From assembly GCF_003260015.1 (NCBI RefSeq), contig NZ_QCXS01000002.1, positions 434,001 to 498,000 of the forward strand: DNA of 64,000 nucleotides. Direction: 5' to 3'. Below the pieces are notes generated by a model, which was not told the DNA's origin, searched no databases, and saw only the letters and a list, made by a program, of their open reading frames with translations. Shown here one piece after another: positions 32,922 to 44,212 of this stretch. This stretch comes from Nakamurella deserti (GTDB lineage Bacteria > Actinomycetota > Actinomycetes > Mycobacteriales > Nakamurellaceae). Each line of letters starts with the position of its first letter. Positions within the stretch are counted from its first letter, which is position 1. The translations under genes were made by a program, and so were the position numbers.

Positions 32922-32968
32922 TTTACCCCACGGCAACGACGACGCGCCCGCGTTCACGTCGGGGAAAC
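32922..32968 (+). promoter_or_regulatory. Possible GlnR sites upstream of amtB
   Basis: Two motifs of the GlnR form TnAC-N6-GnAAC are seen: TTTAC-N6-GCAAC (32922-32937) and TTCAC-N6-GAAAC (32953-32968). Their starts are 31 bases apart, about three helical turns. GlnR controls amtB-glnK-glnD in many actinobacteria, so the position fits. The separation of the two pairs is wider than in the classic adjacent arrangement, hence moderate confidence. Confidence 0.4.
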
Positions 32969-33065
32969 ATCGTCGAACAGCAACCGCAACACGATCCGGG
33001 GACTCTGCTACCTGTCCCCGGGCCGTCCTGGTCCGGATGCCCATCCGTTCACACCAGGAGACCCT

Positions 33066-34769
<1,704 letters not shown>

Positions 34770-34771
34770 CA

Positions 34772-37135
34772 GTGGATGCCACCGTGGGTACCGGTTACGC
34801 CGACCTGCGGGCCCAGCTGCTGGGCCGGACCGGGGTTCCCGGTCCGGCCCGGCGGCGGGCGTTGGCCCGGTTGACCGACTCCTGGCTGGGCTCGCTCGCC
34901 CAGGAGGCGGGGGTCAACGTGGGGGGCGTCGCGCTGGTCGCCGTGGGCGGCTACGGCCGCGGCGAACTCAGCCCGTTCTCCGATCTCGACCTGTTGCTGC
35001 TGCACTCCAGCGAGACCCCGACGTCCTACGCCGAGATGCTCGCCGAACGCCTGTGGTACCCCATCTGGGATTCGAAGGTGAAGCTCGACCACTCCGTCCG
35101 CTCCGTGGGCGGCGCCCGGCAGATCGCCCGGGTCGACCTGCCCGCGATGCTGGGGATGCTGGACCTGCGCCACATCGCCGGTGACCCGGAGCTCGCCGGG
35201 TTACTGCGCCGTCGGGTGCTGGCCGACTGGCGCGCCGACGCCAAGGAGCGGCTGCCGCTGCTGGAGGCCAGCTGCGACGAACGGACCGCCCGCAGCGGCG
35301 AACTGGCCTTCGCCACCGAACCGAACCTCAAGGAGTCCCGCGGGGGGTTGCGCGATCTGGTCGTGATGCGCGCCGTCGCCGCCTCGTGGCTCGCCGACTG
35401 CCCGCACCAGGGTCTGGAGGAGGCCCGCTCCGACCTGCTCGACGTCCGCGACGCGCTGCACCTGACCGCCGGCCGGCGGACCGACCGGTTGCACATCCAG
35501 GATCAGGACGAGGTGGCCAAGGCCCTCGACATCCCCGACCGCGACTCGCTTCTCGTGGAGGTCGCCGGTATCGGCCGGACCGTGGCGCTGGCCGCCGACC
35601 TGACCTGGCACCGCGTCCACCGGGCCATCGAGGCACCCGACCGCAACGGTCAGGTCTACGACGTGGGAGGCCGCTTCGCCCGTCGCGCCCAGCGGCTGCC
35701 GCTGGCCGACGGTGTCGTCGAGCAGGAGGGCGAGGTCATCCTCGCCCGCGCCGCCAACCCGGCCCGGGACCCGGCGCTGCCGGTCCGCGCGGCCGCGGCC
35801 GCCGCCCAGGCCGGTCTCACCATCGCGCCGGCCACCGTGCACCGGCTGGCGAAGCTGTGCCCGCCGCTGCCCACGCCGTGGCCGTCGGCGGCGCTGACGG
35901 CGTTCGTGTCGCTGCTGGGCGCCGGCGAGCCGATGGTCACCGTCTGGGAGTCGCTGGACCAGGCCGGATTGATCTCGTCCATGCTGCCCGGCTGGGAGCG
36001 CCTGCGGTCGATGCCGCAGTGGGACCCGATCCACATGTTCACCGTCGACCGGCACCTGATGGAGACCGCCGTGCAGGCGTCCCGGCTGGTCCGGCGGGTC
36101 CGCCGGCCCGACCTGCTGCTGCTGGCGGCGATCTTCCACGACATCGGCAAGGGCACCGGCCGGGACCACAGCGTGGCCGGTGCGGACATGATCCCCGAGT
36201 GGCTGGAGCGGCTGGGGGTGTCCGAGCACGACACCGCCACCATCGAGACGCTGGTCCGCCACCACCTGCTGCTTGCCGACACCGCCTCCCGGCGGGACCC
36301 CGAGGACCCGGCCACCATCGCCACGGTCACCGAGGTCGTCACCGATCTGGACACCCTGCAGCTGCTGGCCGCGCTGACCGAGGCGGACAGCCGGGCCGCC
36401 GGACCCAAGTCCTGGTCGAGCTGGAAGGCCGCGCAGGTCGCCCGGCTCGTCGCCCGCGCGGCCGCTGCCATCGGCTCGGGATCACCGCACGTCGCGGTGC
36501 CGGCGGTGTCGGCGCGCGAGACCGAGCTGCTGGCACAGGCCGCCGACGGCGCGGTCAAGGTCCGGGTCGACACCGGCCTCGGCGGCCTGACCGTCACCCT
36601 GGCCGCACCGGACCGCCCTGGGCTGCTCGCCGCCGCGGCGGGCACGCTCACCCTGCACCGGCTGACCATCCGGGGCGCGACCGCCCGCACGGTCGGCGAC
36701 ACCGCCCTGCAGGTGTGGTCGGTGCAGTCGCAGTTCGGCGAGGCGCCCCAGGCCGACACCGTGCGGGCCGACCTGACCCGCGCGATGGACGGCGGCATCG
36801 ACGTCACCGGGGCCCTGGCCAAGCGGGACCCGGCCCGGGAGCGGGTGCCGACGGCGGCGCCGCTGATCGAGCTGCTGCCGGCGGCGTCCGCGCAGGCCAC
36901 CGTGCTGCAGGTGCGGGCCCACGACGTGCCGGGACTGCTGCACCGCATCACCGGGGCGCTGGCCGGCGCGGGCGTCACCGTCACCACCGCCCTGATCGAC
37001 ACGCTCGGCTCGGAGGTGGTCGACGTGTTCTACCTGGTCGGTCCGGACGGTGCGCCGCTCGCGGCGGAGGACGCCCGGCGGGTGCTGGCGGCCGTCGGTC
37101 GGGCGCTCGGTGCGGCACCCGATAATCTGGCCTGA
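34772..37135 (+). CDS. glnD: PII nucleotidyltransferase / removing enzyme GlnD
   Basis: A 787-residue sensor enzyme that modifies and demodifies GlnK. The N-terminal nucleotidyltransferase motif is GGYGRGELSPFSDLDLLLL. A GlnD-type helical region follows (PNLKESRGGLRDL), then an HD hydrolase domain with FHDIGKGTGRDHS and a further His pair at VRHHLLLAD. Two C-terminal ACT domains start near residues 608 (VTLAAPDRPGLLAAAAG) and 708 (LQVRAHDVPGLLHRI), the expected glutamine sensors. In actinobacteria the modification is adenylylation. It shares one base with the ffh start (TGATG). Confidence 0.95.
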   Translation: MDATVGTGYADLRAQLLGRTGVPGPARRRALARLTDSWLGSLAQEAGVNVGGVALVAVGGYGRGELSPFSDLDLLLLHSSETPTSYAEMLAERLWYPIWDSKVKLDHSVRSVGGARQIARVDLPAMLGMLDLRHIAGDPELAGLLRRRVLADWRADAKERLPLLEASCDERTARSGELAFATEPNLKESRGGLRDLVVMRAVAASWLADCPHQGLEEARSDLLDVRDALHLTAGRRTDRLHIQDQDEVAKALDIPDRDSLLVEVAGIGRTVALAADLTWHRVHRAIEAPDRNGQVYDVGGRFARRAQRLPLADGVVEQEGEVILARAANPARDPALPVRAAAAAAQAGLTIAPATVHRLAKLCPPLPTPWPSAALTAFVSLLGAGEPMVTVWESLDQAGLISSMLPGWERLRSMPQWDPIHMFTVDRHLMETAVQASRLVRRVRRPDLLLLAAIFHDIGKGTGRDHSVAGADMIPEWLERLGVSEHDTATIETLVRHHLLLADTASRRDPEDPATIATVTEVVTDLDTLQLLAALTEADSRAAGPKSWSSWKAAQVARLVARAAAAIGSGSPHVAVPAVSARETELLAQAADGAVKVRVDTGLGGLTVTLAAPDRPGLLAAAAGTLTLHRLTIRGATARTVGDTALQVWSVQSQFGEAPQADTVRADLTRAMDGGIDVTGALAKRDPARERVPTAAPLIELLPAASAQATVLQVRAHDVPGLLHRITGALAGAGVTVTTALIDTLGSEVVDVFYLVGPDGAPLAAEDARRVLAAVGRALGAAPDNLA
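37121..37126 (+). promoter_or_regulatory. Possible -10 element of ffh
   Basis: GATAAT lies within the last codons of glnD and ends 8 bases before the ffh ATG, so ffh may have its own leaderless transcript besides read-through from amtB. Confidence 0.35.
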
Positions 37136-38670
37136 TGTTCGACACACTCTCCGATCGGCTCGCCGGCGTCTTCACCTCGCTGCGCGGCAAGGGCCGGATC
37201 ACTCCGGCCGACCTCGACGCGACCGCCCGGGAGATCCGGGTCGCCCTCCTCGAGGCCGACGTCGCGCTTCCGGTGGTGCGGGCGTTCATCGCCGCGGTGA
37301 AGGAGCGGGCGTCGGGCGTCGAGGTCTCGCAGGCGCTCAACCCGGCCCAGCAGATCATCAAGATCGTCAACGAGGAGCTCATCGCCATCCTCGGTGGCGA
37401 GACCCGCCGGCTGGAGTTCGCCAAGAACGGGCCGACGGTCATCATGCTCGCCGGTCTGCAGGGCGCCGGTAAGACGACCCTGGCCGGCAAGCTGGCGCAC
37501 TGGCTGCGCACCAACGGGCACACCCCGCTGCTGGTGGCGTGCGACCTCCAGCGGCCGAACGCGGTGAACCAGCTGCAGGTCGTCGGCGAGCAGGCCGGGG
37601 TGCCGGTGTACGCCCCGTTCCCCGGCAACGGGGTCGGCGACCCCGTGCAGGCCGCCCGCGACGGCGTCGCCGAGGCCACCAACCGCCACCACGACATCGT
37701 GATCGTGGACACCGCGGGCCGGCTCGGCGTGGACACCGAGATGATGGCGCAGGCCGCCGCCATCCGCGATGCCGTCCAGCCGAACGAGACGCTGTTCGTC
37801 CTCGACGCGATGGTCGGTCAGGACGCGGTCACCACCGCGGAGGCGTTCCGTGACGGCGTCGGCTTCTCCGGGGTGGTGCTGACCAAGCTCGACGGCGACG
37901 CCCGCGGTGGTGCCGCGCTGTCGGTGCGCTACGTCACCGGCTCGCCGATCATGTTCGCCTCCACCGGTGAGAAGCTGCGCGACTTCGACGTCTTCCACCC
38001 CGAGCGGATGGCGTCACGCATCCTCGGCATGGGCGACATGCTGACCCTCATCGAGCAGGCCGAGCAGGCGTTCGAGGCCGACGAGGCCGAGGCGATGGCG
38101 CTGAAGATGGGCGAGGGGTCGTTCACCCTCGAGGACTTCCTGCAGCAGATGCAGTCGCTGAAGAAGATGGGCCCGCTGGCCGGCATCCTCGGCATGCTCC
38201 CCGGCGCCGCCGGCATGAAGGACCAGCTGGCCAACGTCGACGACCGCGACATCGACCGCACCGCCGCGATCATCCAGTCGATGACCCCGCAGGAGCGGGC
38301 CGACCCCAAGATCCTCAACGCCTCCCGCCGCAACCGCATCGCCCGCGGCTCGGGATCGACCGTGGCGCAGGTGTCCTCGCTGGTCGAGCGGTTCTACGAG
38401 GCGCGCAAGATGATGAGCGCGATGGCCGGCCGGTTCGGGATGCCCGGCGCCAAGCCGCAGCGGTCGGTCAAGGGCAAGAAGGGCAAGAAGGGGTCGGGCC
38501 GCGGTCCGACACCGCCGAAGATCAAGGGCGGGATCCCCGGCGGTCTGGCCGGGATGCTGCCGCCGGGCATGCCGGGCGGGATGCCCGGCGCGGGCGGCGG
38601 CGGGATGCCGCAGCTGCCGCCGGGCTTCGACTTCGACCCGACCAAACTGCAGTTCCCGAAGGGCAGGTGA
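37135..38670 (+). CDS. ffh: Signal recognition particle protein Ffh
   Basis: A 511-residue SRP54 GTPase. The N domain begins MFDTLSDRLAGVFTSLRGKG. The G domain has GLQGAGKTTLAGKLA (about 103-117), DTAGRLGVD and TKLDGDARGG. The Met-rich M domain has MLGMGDMLTLIEQAE-type start (GMGDMLTLIEQAEQ), GMLPGAAGMKDQ and the RNA-binding RRNRIARGSGST. The C-terminus is a long Gly/Pro/Met-rich tail (about 60 residues). The SRP RNA gene is not recognisable in this window. Partner FtsY is encoded upstream. Confidence 0.96.
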   Translation: MFDTLSDRLAGVFTSLRGKGRITPADLDATAREIRVALLEADVALPVVRAFIAAVKERASGVEVSQALNPAQQIIKIVNEELIAILGGETRRLEFAKNGPTVIMLAGLQGAGKTTLAGKLAHWLRTNGHTPLLVACDLQRPNAVNQLQVVGEQAGVPVYAPFPGNGVGDPVQAARDGVAEATNRHHDIVIVDTAGRLGVDTEMMAQAAAIRDAVQPNETLFVLDAMVGQDAVTTAEAFRDGVGFSGVVLTKLDGDARGGAALSVRYVTGSPIMFASTGEKLRDFDVFHPERMASRILGMGDMLTLIEQAEQAFEADEAEAMALKMGEGSFTLEDFLQQMQSLKKMGPLAGILGMLPGAAGMKDQLANVDDRDIDRTAAIIQSMTPQERADPKILNASRRNRIARGSGSTVAQVSSLVERFYEARKMMSAMAGRFGMPGAKPQRSVKGKKGKKGSGRGPTPPKIKGGIPGGLAGMLPPGMPGGMPGAGGGGMPQLPPGFDFDPTKLQFPKGR

Positions 38671-39779
38671 CCGACCGCCTGCTGCGCGTCACCGGCACCG
38701 ACCCGGTGACGCGGCAGCCGGTCGACCACTGGGTCGCCGACGGCGTCTTCGTCGAGGCCCCCGCCGATCGCGGCGCGGCGGCGGTCACGCTGACCGGCTG
38801 GGTCACCCCCGGCTTCGTCGACGCGCACTGCCACGTCGGCTACTCTGCCGACGGGGTGGCGTCGTTGGCGGGCGCGGCCGCGCAGGCCCGGACGAACCTG
38901 GTCGCCGGCGTCACCGCGATCCGCGACTGCGGGTCACCCCTGGACACGTCCCCGCTGGTCGGGCGACCGGACCTGCCGGTGCTGATCCGGGCCGGCCGGC
39001 ACCTGGCCCGCCCGAAGCGCTACATCCGCGGACTCGGGATCGATCTGGAGGACCCGGCCGACCTGCCCGCCGAGGTCGCCCGCCAGGTCGCCCACGGAGG
39101 CGGCTGGATCAAGCTGGTGGGGGACTGGATCGACCGGTCGATCGGCGACCTCGCGCCACTGTGGCCCGACGACGTGCTGGCCGACGCGGTCGCCGTGGCG
39201 CACGCCGCCGGCGCCCGGGTCACCGCCCACGTCTTCGGCGAGGACGCGATCCCCGGGTTGCTCGCCGCCGGGATCGACTGCCTCGAGCACGGCACCGGGC
39301 TCGGCGAGGACACCATCGACGAGATGGTCAGGCGCGAGGTGCATCTCGTGCCGACGCTGATCAACATCGCCAATTTCCCGGCCTTCGCCGACGCCGCCGA
39401 CCGGTTCCCGGCCTACGCCAAGCACATGCGCGACCTGCACACCCGGTCCGACGACACCGTCGCCGCGGCCATGGCGGCGGGGGTGCCGGTGCACGCCGGC
39501 ACCGACGCAGGCGGCTTCGTCGCCCACGGCCGCATCGCCGAGGAGGCGCAGGCGCTGCTCCGGGTGGCCGCGCTCATCGGCCGGGACGGCCGCGACGTCC
39601 TGGACGCCACCACGGGAAGGGCCCGGCGGTGGCTGGGCCTGGCCGATCCGGCCCCCGGGGAACCGGCCGACCTGGTCGTCTACGGCGCGGACCCGGTCGC
39701 CGAGCCGGGCACCCTGGGCGCCCCCGTGGCGGTGGTCCGGGCCGGTGTGATCGTCGACGGTCGAGATCAGCCCACCTGA
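38667..39779 (+). CDS. Amidohydrolase-superfamily metal-dependent hydrolase
   Basis: A 370-residue imidazolonepropionase-like amidohydrolase. GWVTPGFVDAHCHVGY gives the HxH metal ligands. A lysine in GGWIKLVGDW may be the bridging residue; HVFGEDA and CLEHGTG supply later His ligands, and HAGTDAGGF the catalytic Asp. The substrate, probably a cyclic amide or dipeptide-like compound, is not predictable. The GTG start overlaps the ffh stop by 4 bases. This gene lies between ffh and rpsP in several actinobacteria. Confidence 0.88.
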   Translation: MTDRLLRVTGTDPVTRQPVDHWVADGVFVEAPADRGAAAVTLTGWVTPGFVDAHCHVGYSADGVASLAGAAAQARTNLVAGVTAIRDCGSPLDTSPLVGRPDLPVLIRAGRHLARPKRYIRGLGIDLEDPADLPAEVARQVAHGGGWIKLVGDWIDRSIGDLAPLWPDDVLADAVAVAHAAGARVTAHVFGEDAIPGLLAAGIDCLEHGTGLGEDTIDEMVRREVHLVPTLINIANFPAFADAADRFPAYAKHMRDLHTRSDDTVAAAMAAGVPVHAGTDAGGFVAHGRIAEEAQALLRVAALIGRDGRDVLDATTGRARRWLGLADPAPGEPADLVVYGADPVAEPGTLGAPVAVVRAGVIVDGRDQPT

Positions 39780-39790
39780 TCGGGTAAACT
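39761..39790 (+). promoter_or_regulatory. Promoter of the rpsP operon
   Basis: The -35-like TCGAGA (39761-39766) and -10 TAAACT (39785-39790) are 18 bases apart. Transcription would start near 39797, giving rpsP a leader of about 78 nt. The leader's ribosome-binding site GAAGGAG is at 39858-39864. Confidence 0.5.
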
Positions 39791-39874
39791 CGACTGTCGA
39801 TCCAAAATCAGTCCGGCATGCAGTCCGTCGGGACTGCCAGTCCGCTCACCAGTAGTCGAAGGAGCACGTCCCTC

Positions 39875-40303
39875 GTGGCCGTCAAGATCAAGCTTGCTCG
39901 CATCGGAAAGATCCGCGAGCCGTTCTACCGTGTCGTCGTCGCCGACGCCCGCACCCGTCGTTCGGGTCGCGCCATCGAGGCGATCGGCAAGTACCACCCG
40001 AAGAACGATCCGAGCGTCATCGAGATCGACTCCGAGCGGGCCCAGTACTGGCTGTCCGTCGGCGCCCAGCCGACCGAGTCGGTCGAGGCGCTGCTCAAGG
40101 TGACCGGCGACTGGCAGAAGTTCAAGGGCCTGCCGGGCGCCGAGGGCAGCCTGAAGTCGCAGCCGGAGAAGGCCGACAAGCGCGCCCTGTACGAGGCCGC
40201 CATCGCCGCCATCGGCAACGAGAGCGGCACCGAGGCCACCACGCCGCGCAAGAAGGCCGCCGACAAGCCGGCCGCCGACGCCGCCCCGGCCGAGTCCGAG
40301 TAA
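39875..40303 (+). CDS. rpsP: 30S ribosomal protein S16
   Basis: A 142-residue bS16. The core ([32 protein letters not shown]) is standard, followed by an extended Ala/Lys/Glu-rich C-terminal tail (about 45 residues) typical of actinobacterial S16. The GTG at 39875 gives MAVKIKL. Frames starting further upstream add non-homologous residues. It heads the rpsP-khpA-rimM-trmD-rplS cluster for small-subunit maturation and translation. Confidence 0.96.
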   Translation: MAVKIKLARIGKIREPFYRVVVADARTRRSGRAIEAIGKYHPKNDPSVIEIDSERAQYWLSVGAQPTESVEALLKVTGDWQKFKGLPGAEGSLKSQPEKADKRALYEAAIAAIGNESGTEATTPRKKAADKPAADAAPAESE

Positions 40304-40306
40304 CTC

Positions 40307-40540
40307 GTGCTCACCGAGGCGCTGGAGCATCTGGTCCGCGGCATCGTCGATCACTCCGACGACGTCGACGTCACGATGGCCACCTCGCGTCAGGGGCGCA
40401 CCCTGCAGGTCCGGGTGCACCCTGACGACCTCGGCAAGGTGATCGGCCGCAACGGTCGCACCGCCACCGCGCTGCGGACGGTGATGACCGCGGTCGGTGG
40501 CCGCGGCATCCGGGTCGACGTCGTCGACACCGACCGCTGA
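40307..40540 (+). CDS. khpA: KH-domain RNA-binding protein KhpA
   Basis: A 77-residue single KH domain. The RNA-binding GxxG loop is GRNG in DLGKVIGRNGRTATALRTVM. The domain partners with KhpB/Jag in other bacteria and binds many small RNAs and messages. The GTG start is 3 bases after rpsP; the position between rpsP and rimM is the family's hallmark in Gram-positives. Confidence 0.95.
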   Translation: MLTEALEHLVRGIVDHSDDVDVTMATSRQGRTLQVRVHPDDLGKVIGRNGRTATALRTVMTAVGGRGIRVDVVDTDR

Positions 40541-40556
40541 TCACTCGAACCACGTC

Positions 40557-41087
40557 ATGACCGATCTCACCGTCGGCCGTATCGGCCGACCCCACGGGCT
40601 GCGTGGCGAGGTCACGGTCGACATCCGCACCGACGACCCCCGCGAGCGATTCGCTCCGGGGGCTTCGGTGCGTACCGAGCCGGCCACGCGGGGACCGCTC
40701 ACGGTCGCCTCCTTCCGGATCATCTCCGGCCTCAACGTGGTCCGCTTCGACGGCTACGACGACCGCAACGCCGCCGAGACCCTCCGCGGCACGATGCTCG
40801 TCGTCGAGGCCGGGGCGCTGCCGGCGCTGACCGACGAGGACGAGTTCTACGACCACCAGCTGATCGGCCTGACCGCCCGGCTGACCGGCGCCGACGGTGC
40901 CCCCGGTGAGGTCATCGGGCCGGTCACCGACCTGCTGCACCCGCCGGCCAACGACGTGCTCGTCGTCCTCACCCGGATGACCGCGGCCGGTGAGGTGCTG
41001 ATCCCGTTCGTCAAGGCCGTGGTCCCGGTGGTCGACCTGGCCGCGGGACACCTGCTGGTGGATCCGCCCGACGGCCTGTTCGAGTAG
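40557..41087 (+). CDS. rimM: 16S rRNA processing protein RimM
   Basis: A 176-residue ribosome-maturation factor acting on the 30S head with S19. The N-terminal RimM barrel starts VGRIGRPHGLRGEVTVD. The PRC-barrel starts near YDHQLIGLTA and ends in IPFVKAVVPVVDLAAGHLLVDPPDGL, the typical C-terminal signature. The ATG at 40557 fits homologues. An upstream ATG (40497) lies inside khpA. The next gene, trmD, is 6 bases away. Confidence 0.95.
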   Translation: MTDLTVGRIGRPHGLRGEVTVDIRTDDPRERFAPGASVRTEPATRGPLTVASFRIISGLNVVRFDGYDDRNAAETLRGTMLVVEAGALPALTDEDEFYDHQLIGLTARLTGADGAPGEVIGPVTDLLHPPANDVLVVLTRMTAAGEVLIPFVKAVVPVVDLAAGHLLVDPPDGLFE

Positions 41088-41093
41088 TCGCCC

Positions 41094-41795
41094 ATGCGGA
41101 TAGACGTCGTCACGATCTTCGCCGAGTACCTCGCCCCGCTGCGGGAGTCGCTGCTGGGCCGCGCCATCGGTGCCGGACTCATCGACCTCGGGGTCCACGA
41201 CCTGCGGGCCTTCACCACCGACCGCCACCGCACGGTGGACGACACCCCGTACGGCGGGGGGCCCGGCATGGTGATGAAGCCCGACGTCTGGGGTCGGGCG
41301 CTCGACACGCTCTGCAGCCCCACGACCACCCTGGTCGTGCCGACGCCGGCGGGGGAGCGGTTCACCCAGGCGGTGGCCGAGGAACTGGCCTCGGCGGACC
41401 ATCTCGTGTTCGCCTGCGGGCGGTACGAGGGCATCGACCAGCGGGTCGCCGACGAGGCGGCCGGCCGGATGTCGGTTCGGGAACTGTCGATCGGCGACTA
41501 CGTGCTGGCCGGTGGGGAGGCCGCGGTGCTGGTGATGGTGGAGGCGATCGCGCGGCTGGTGCCGGGCGTGCTGGGCAATCCGGCCAGCGCCGTGCAGGAC
41601 AGCTTCGGTGCCGGTTGGCCCGGGCTGCTCGAGGCGCCGAGCTACACCCGGCCGGAGACGTACCGTGGGATCCCGGTGCCACCGGTGCTGCTGTCCGGCA
41701 ACCACGCCGCGATCGATGCGTGGCGCCGCGAACAGTCGTCGGCCAGGACCCGCACCCGGCGTCCCGACCTGTGGGACGCGCAGCACGTCGAGTAG
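41094..41795 (+). CDS. trmD: tRNA (guanine-37-N1)-methyltransferase
   Basis: A 233-residue SPOUT methyltransferase that makes m1G37 in tRNAs reading CNN codons and so prevents frameshifting. Knotted-fold motifs seen are [28 protein letters not shown] and the SAM-binding [22 protein letters not shown] text reads [13 protein letters not shown] before the helical C-terminus. Start ATG at 41094. The length is normal. Confidence 0.96.
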   Translation: MRIDVVTIFAEYLAPLRESLLGRAIGAGLIDLGVHDLRAFTTDRHRTVDDTPYGGGPGMVMKPDVWGRALDTLCSPTTTLVVPTPAGERFTQAVAEELASADHLVFACGRYEGIDQRVADEAAGRMSVRELSIGDYVLAGGEAAVLVMVEAIARLVPGVLGNPASAVQDSFGAGWPGLLEAPSYTRPETYRGIPVPPVLLSGNHAAIDAWRREQSSARTRTRRPDLWDAQHVE

Positions 41796-41814
41796 AAGAT
41801 TTCGCGTACGACCG

Positions 41815-41836
41815 CCCTTCTGGCAGACTAGAAGGG
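41815..41836. promoter_or_regulatory. Inverted repeat upstream of rplS
   Basis: CCCTTCT (41815-41821) and AGAAGGG (41830-41836) are perfectly complementary around an 8-base loop, 28 bases before the rplS ATG. It may be an RNA leader hairpin for L19 autoregulation, or a DNA palindrome overlapping a promoter (TTCGCG, 17 bases, CAGACT at 41824-41829). The sequence alone does not decide. Confidence 0.4.
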
Positions 41837-41864
41837 TTGCCTTTCTGACTGTAAGGATTCTTCG

Positions 41865-42215
41865 ATGAACACCCTGGATGTACTGGACGCCGCGTCGCTG
41901 CGCTCCGACCTGCCCTCCTTCCGCCCCGGTGACTCCGTCCGGGTGCACGTGAAGGTCATCGAGGGCAACCGGTCCCGCGTGCAGGTCTTCGCCGGTCACG
42001 TCATCCGTCGTCAGGGCGGTGGCATCCGCGAGACCTTCACCGTCCGCAAGATCAGCTTCGGCGTCGGCGTCGAGCGCACCTTCCCGGTGCACTCCCCGAA
42101 CCTGGACAAGGTCGAGCTGGTCACCCGTGGTGACGTCCGCCGCGCCAAGCTGTACTACCTGCGCGATCTGCGTGGCAAGAAGGCCAAGATCAAGGAAAAG
42201 CGCGACGTCCGCTGA
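41865..42215 (+). CDS. rplS: 50S ribosomal protein L19
   Basis: A 116-residue bL19 that sits at the subunit interface. [39 protein letters not shown] and the ending [19 protein letters not shown] are the standard signatures. The ATG at 41865 is preceded by TAAGGATTCTTCG, in which AAGGA is the ribosome-binding site. Confidence 0.97.
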   Translation: MNTLDVLDAASLRSDLPSFRPGDSVRVHVKVIEGNRSRVQVFAGHVIRRQGGGIRETFTVRKISFGVGVERTFPVHSPNLDKVELVTRGDVRRAKLYYLRDLRGKKAKIKEKRDVR

Positions 42216-42257
42216 CGCGGATCCCGCGTTCCGCACCCGGTAGCTCCCGGATCACGG

Positions 42258-43193
42258 ATGTCGACGGACGGACCCGAGGCACGCACCGGCTCGGTCCCGG
42301 CACCTGACGACGACTCACCCGCCGCGCAGCGGTGGCGTGAGGTCGAAGCAGGACGGGACCGGTCGGTCGCCGCTCCCGTGAAGAAGCAGCGCCCGTTCTG
42401 GGTGGAGCTGCCGATCCTGCTGGTCATCGCGTTCGTGATGACCTTCCTGATCCAGACGTTCCTGTTCAAGGTCTACTACATCCCCTCCGGGTCGATGGAG
42501 CAGACCTTGCACGGAGTGTCCTCGGGCGGCGACCGGGTGCTGGTGAACAAGGTCGTCTACGACTTCGCCGAGCCCGAGCCGGGCGAAGTCGTCGTGTTCA
42601 GCGGCCCGCCCAGCTGGGCACCCGAAGCCGCGATCCCGGGTCCGTCGACCTGGTACGGCAAGCTCTTCCAGTCCGTCGGTTCGGTGGTGGGCATCGCCCC
42701 GCCGAACGAGAAGGACTTCGTCAAACGCGTGATCGCCACCGCCGGCCAGACCGTCGAGTGCTGCGACGAGCAGGGCCGGGTGATGGTCGACGGCGTGCCG
42801 CTCGACGAGCCGTACATCTACCAGGACTGGCCCTTCCTGGCCGGTACCAGCGACTGCCGGTCGGCGGTCAAGGCGCAGCGCTGCTTCGGCCCGGTCACCG
42901 TGCCCGCCGACTCGCTGTGGGTGATGGGTGACCACCGCAGCGGCTCGAAGGACTCCAGCTACAACTGCCGCGGCTCCGAGCCCGGCGAGTGCCAGGGCCC
43001 CATCCCGGTCGACAACGTCATCGGGCACGCGGTCTTCATCGTGATGCCGGTGTCCCGCTGGGACGTCATCTCCTCGCCCGACATCCAGGGCGGCGCCATG
43101 ATCGCCGGTCTCGGGATGCTCGCCCTGCCGCGTCCGGGCGCCGCCGGCGCCGGGGTGACCACGCTCCGGAGATCGCGGTGGCGTCGCCGCTGA
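42258..43193 (+). CDS. lepB: Signal peptidase I
   Basis: A 311-residue membrane serine protease that releases secreted proteins. A polar N-terminus (1-45) precedes one membrane helix ([20 protein letters not shown]). The catalytic Ser is in [12 protein letters not shown] and the general-base Lys in [24 protein letters not shown] is the later conserved box. Four Cys lie in the extracytoplasmic domain (two adjacent at ECCDEQ; others later). A second hydrophobic stretch is near the C-terminus. ATG start at 42258. Confidence 0.96.
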   Translation: MSTDGPEARTGSVPAPDDDSPAAQRWREVEAGRDRSVAAPVKKQRPFWVELPILLVIAFVMTFLIQTFLFKVYYIPSGSMEQTLHGVSSGGDRVLVNKVVYDFAEPEPGEVVVFSGPPSWAPEAAIPGPSTWYGKLFQSVGSVVGIAPPNEKDFVKRVIATAGQTVECCDEQGRVMVDGVPLDEPYIYQDWPFLAGTSDCRSAVKAQRCFGPVTVPADSLWVMGDHRSGSKDSSYNCRGSEPGECQGPIPVDNVIGHAVFIVMPVSRWDVISSPDIQGGAMIAGLGMLALPRPGAAGAGVTTLRRSRWRRR

Positions 43194-43879
43194 CCCCGCG
43201 GTCGACCGGGCCGGCCGTCCCCACCGGGCGGCGACCCGACCTGCGCACCGAGAAGTCGCTGATGCGCGGTGGGGTCGCCCGGCTGGCGGCGATGGACGAG
43301 GTCGGCCGCGGCTCGTTGGCCGGGCCCGTGAGCATCGGCGTCGTGGTCGTCACCCCGGCCATCGGCCGCGTCCCCGCGGGGCTGCGGGACTCCAAACTGC
43401 TCACCCCGGCCGCCCGCACCGCGCTGGTGACCCCGATCCGCCGCTGGGTGCGGGAGTTCGCGGTCGGCCACGCGTCGTCGGTGGAGATCGACGAGGTCGG
43501 CATCATCGGAGGCCTCCGACTCGCCGCGCTGCGCGCGCTGGCGCAGCTGGACACGGTGGACGCGGTCCTGCTCGACGGCAACTACAACTACCTCCTCGGC
43601 AGCACCGACCTCCCGGTGCACACCCGGATCAAGGGCGACATGACCTGTGCCGGGGTGTCCGCGGCGTCGGTGCTGGCCAAGACCGAGCGGGACGCCATGA
43701 TGGTCGATCTCGACCCGGCGCACCCGCCCTACGGTTTCGCGGTCAACAAGGGCTACTCGACGCCCGAGCACATCGGGGCGTTGCGCGAGCACGGTCCGAG
43801 CGCGGCGCACCGCCGATCGTGGCGCCTCCCCGGCTGCGCGTACGACGACGACACAACTCCCGCTATGTTCGGCGTATGA
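43178..43879 (+). CDS. rnhB: Ribonuclease HII
   Basis: A 233-residue RNase H2 that cuts RNA in RNA/DNA hybrids and at single ribonucleotides in DNA. The metal-binding acidic motif is [24 protein letters not shown] and LDGNYNYL follow, and [14 protein letters not shown] carries the later residues. The GTG at 43178, within the last 16 bases of lepB, is the best start since it gives the normal length. Its stop overlaps the next gene (ATGA). Confidence 0.94.
   Translation: MASPLTPRSTGPAVPTGRRPDLRTEKSLMRGGVARLAAMDEVGRGSLAGPVSIGVVVVTPAIGRVPAGLRDSKLLTPAARTALVTPIRRWVREFAVGHASSVEIDEVGIIGGLRLAALRALAQLDTVDAVLLDGNYNYLLGSTDLPVHTRIKGDMTCAGVSAASVLAKTERDAMMVDLDPAHPPYGFAVNKGYSTPEHIGALREHGPSAAHRRSWRLPGCAYDDDTTPAMFGV
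43864..43869 (+). promoter_or_regulatory. -10 element of the DUF2469 gene
   Basis: TATGTT, inside the last codons of rnhB, ends 6 bases before the ATG at 43876, suggesting an internal leaderless promoter. Confidence 0.4.
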
Positions 43880-44193
43880 GCGCAGAGGATCTCGAGCAGT
43901 ACGAAACCGAGATGGAACTGCAGCTGTACCGGGAGTACCGGGACATCGTCGGCCACTTCTCCTTCGTGGTGGAGACCGAGCGCAGGTTCTATCTGTGTAA
44001 CGCCGTCGACGTGCAGGTGCGCAACTCGGACGGGGACATGTACTTCGAGGTACGGATGTCCGACGCCTGGGTGTGGGACATGTACCGGCCGGCCCGGTTC
44101 GTCAAGAACGTCCGCGTGGTGACGTTCAAGGACGTCAACGTGGAGGAACTGGAGAAGCCGGACCTGCGGTTGCCGGAGGACGGCGAGTTCTGA
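43876..44193 (+). CDS. DUF2469 family protein (Rv2901c-like)
   Basis: A 105-residue protein, highly conserved among actinobacteria and next to rnhB in them. The sequence reads [20 protein letters not shown], then [22 protein letters not shown] and [19 protein letters not shown]. It is acidic at the N-terminus, with no membrane segment. Function is unknown. The ATG at 43876 overlaps the rnhB stop, while an upstream ATG at 43819 extends into rnhB. Confidence 0.93.
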   Translation: MSAEDLEQYETEMELQLYREYRDIVGHFSFVVETERRFYLCNAVDVQVRNSDGDMYFEVRMSDAWVWDMYRPARFVKNVRVVTFKDVNVEELEKPDLRLPEDGEF

Positions 44194-44212
44194 TCCACCG
44201 GCGGCGTGTGCG

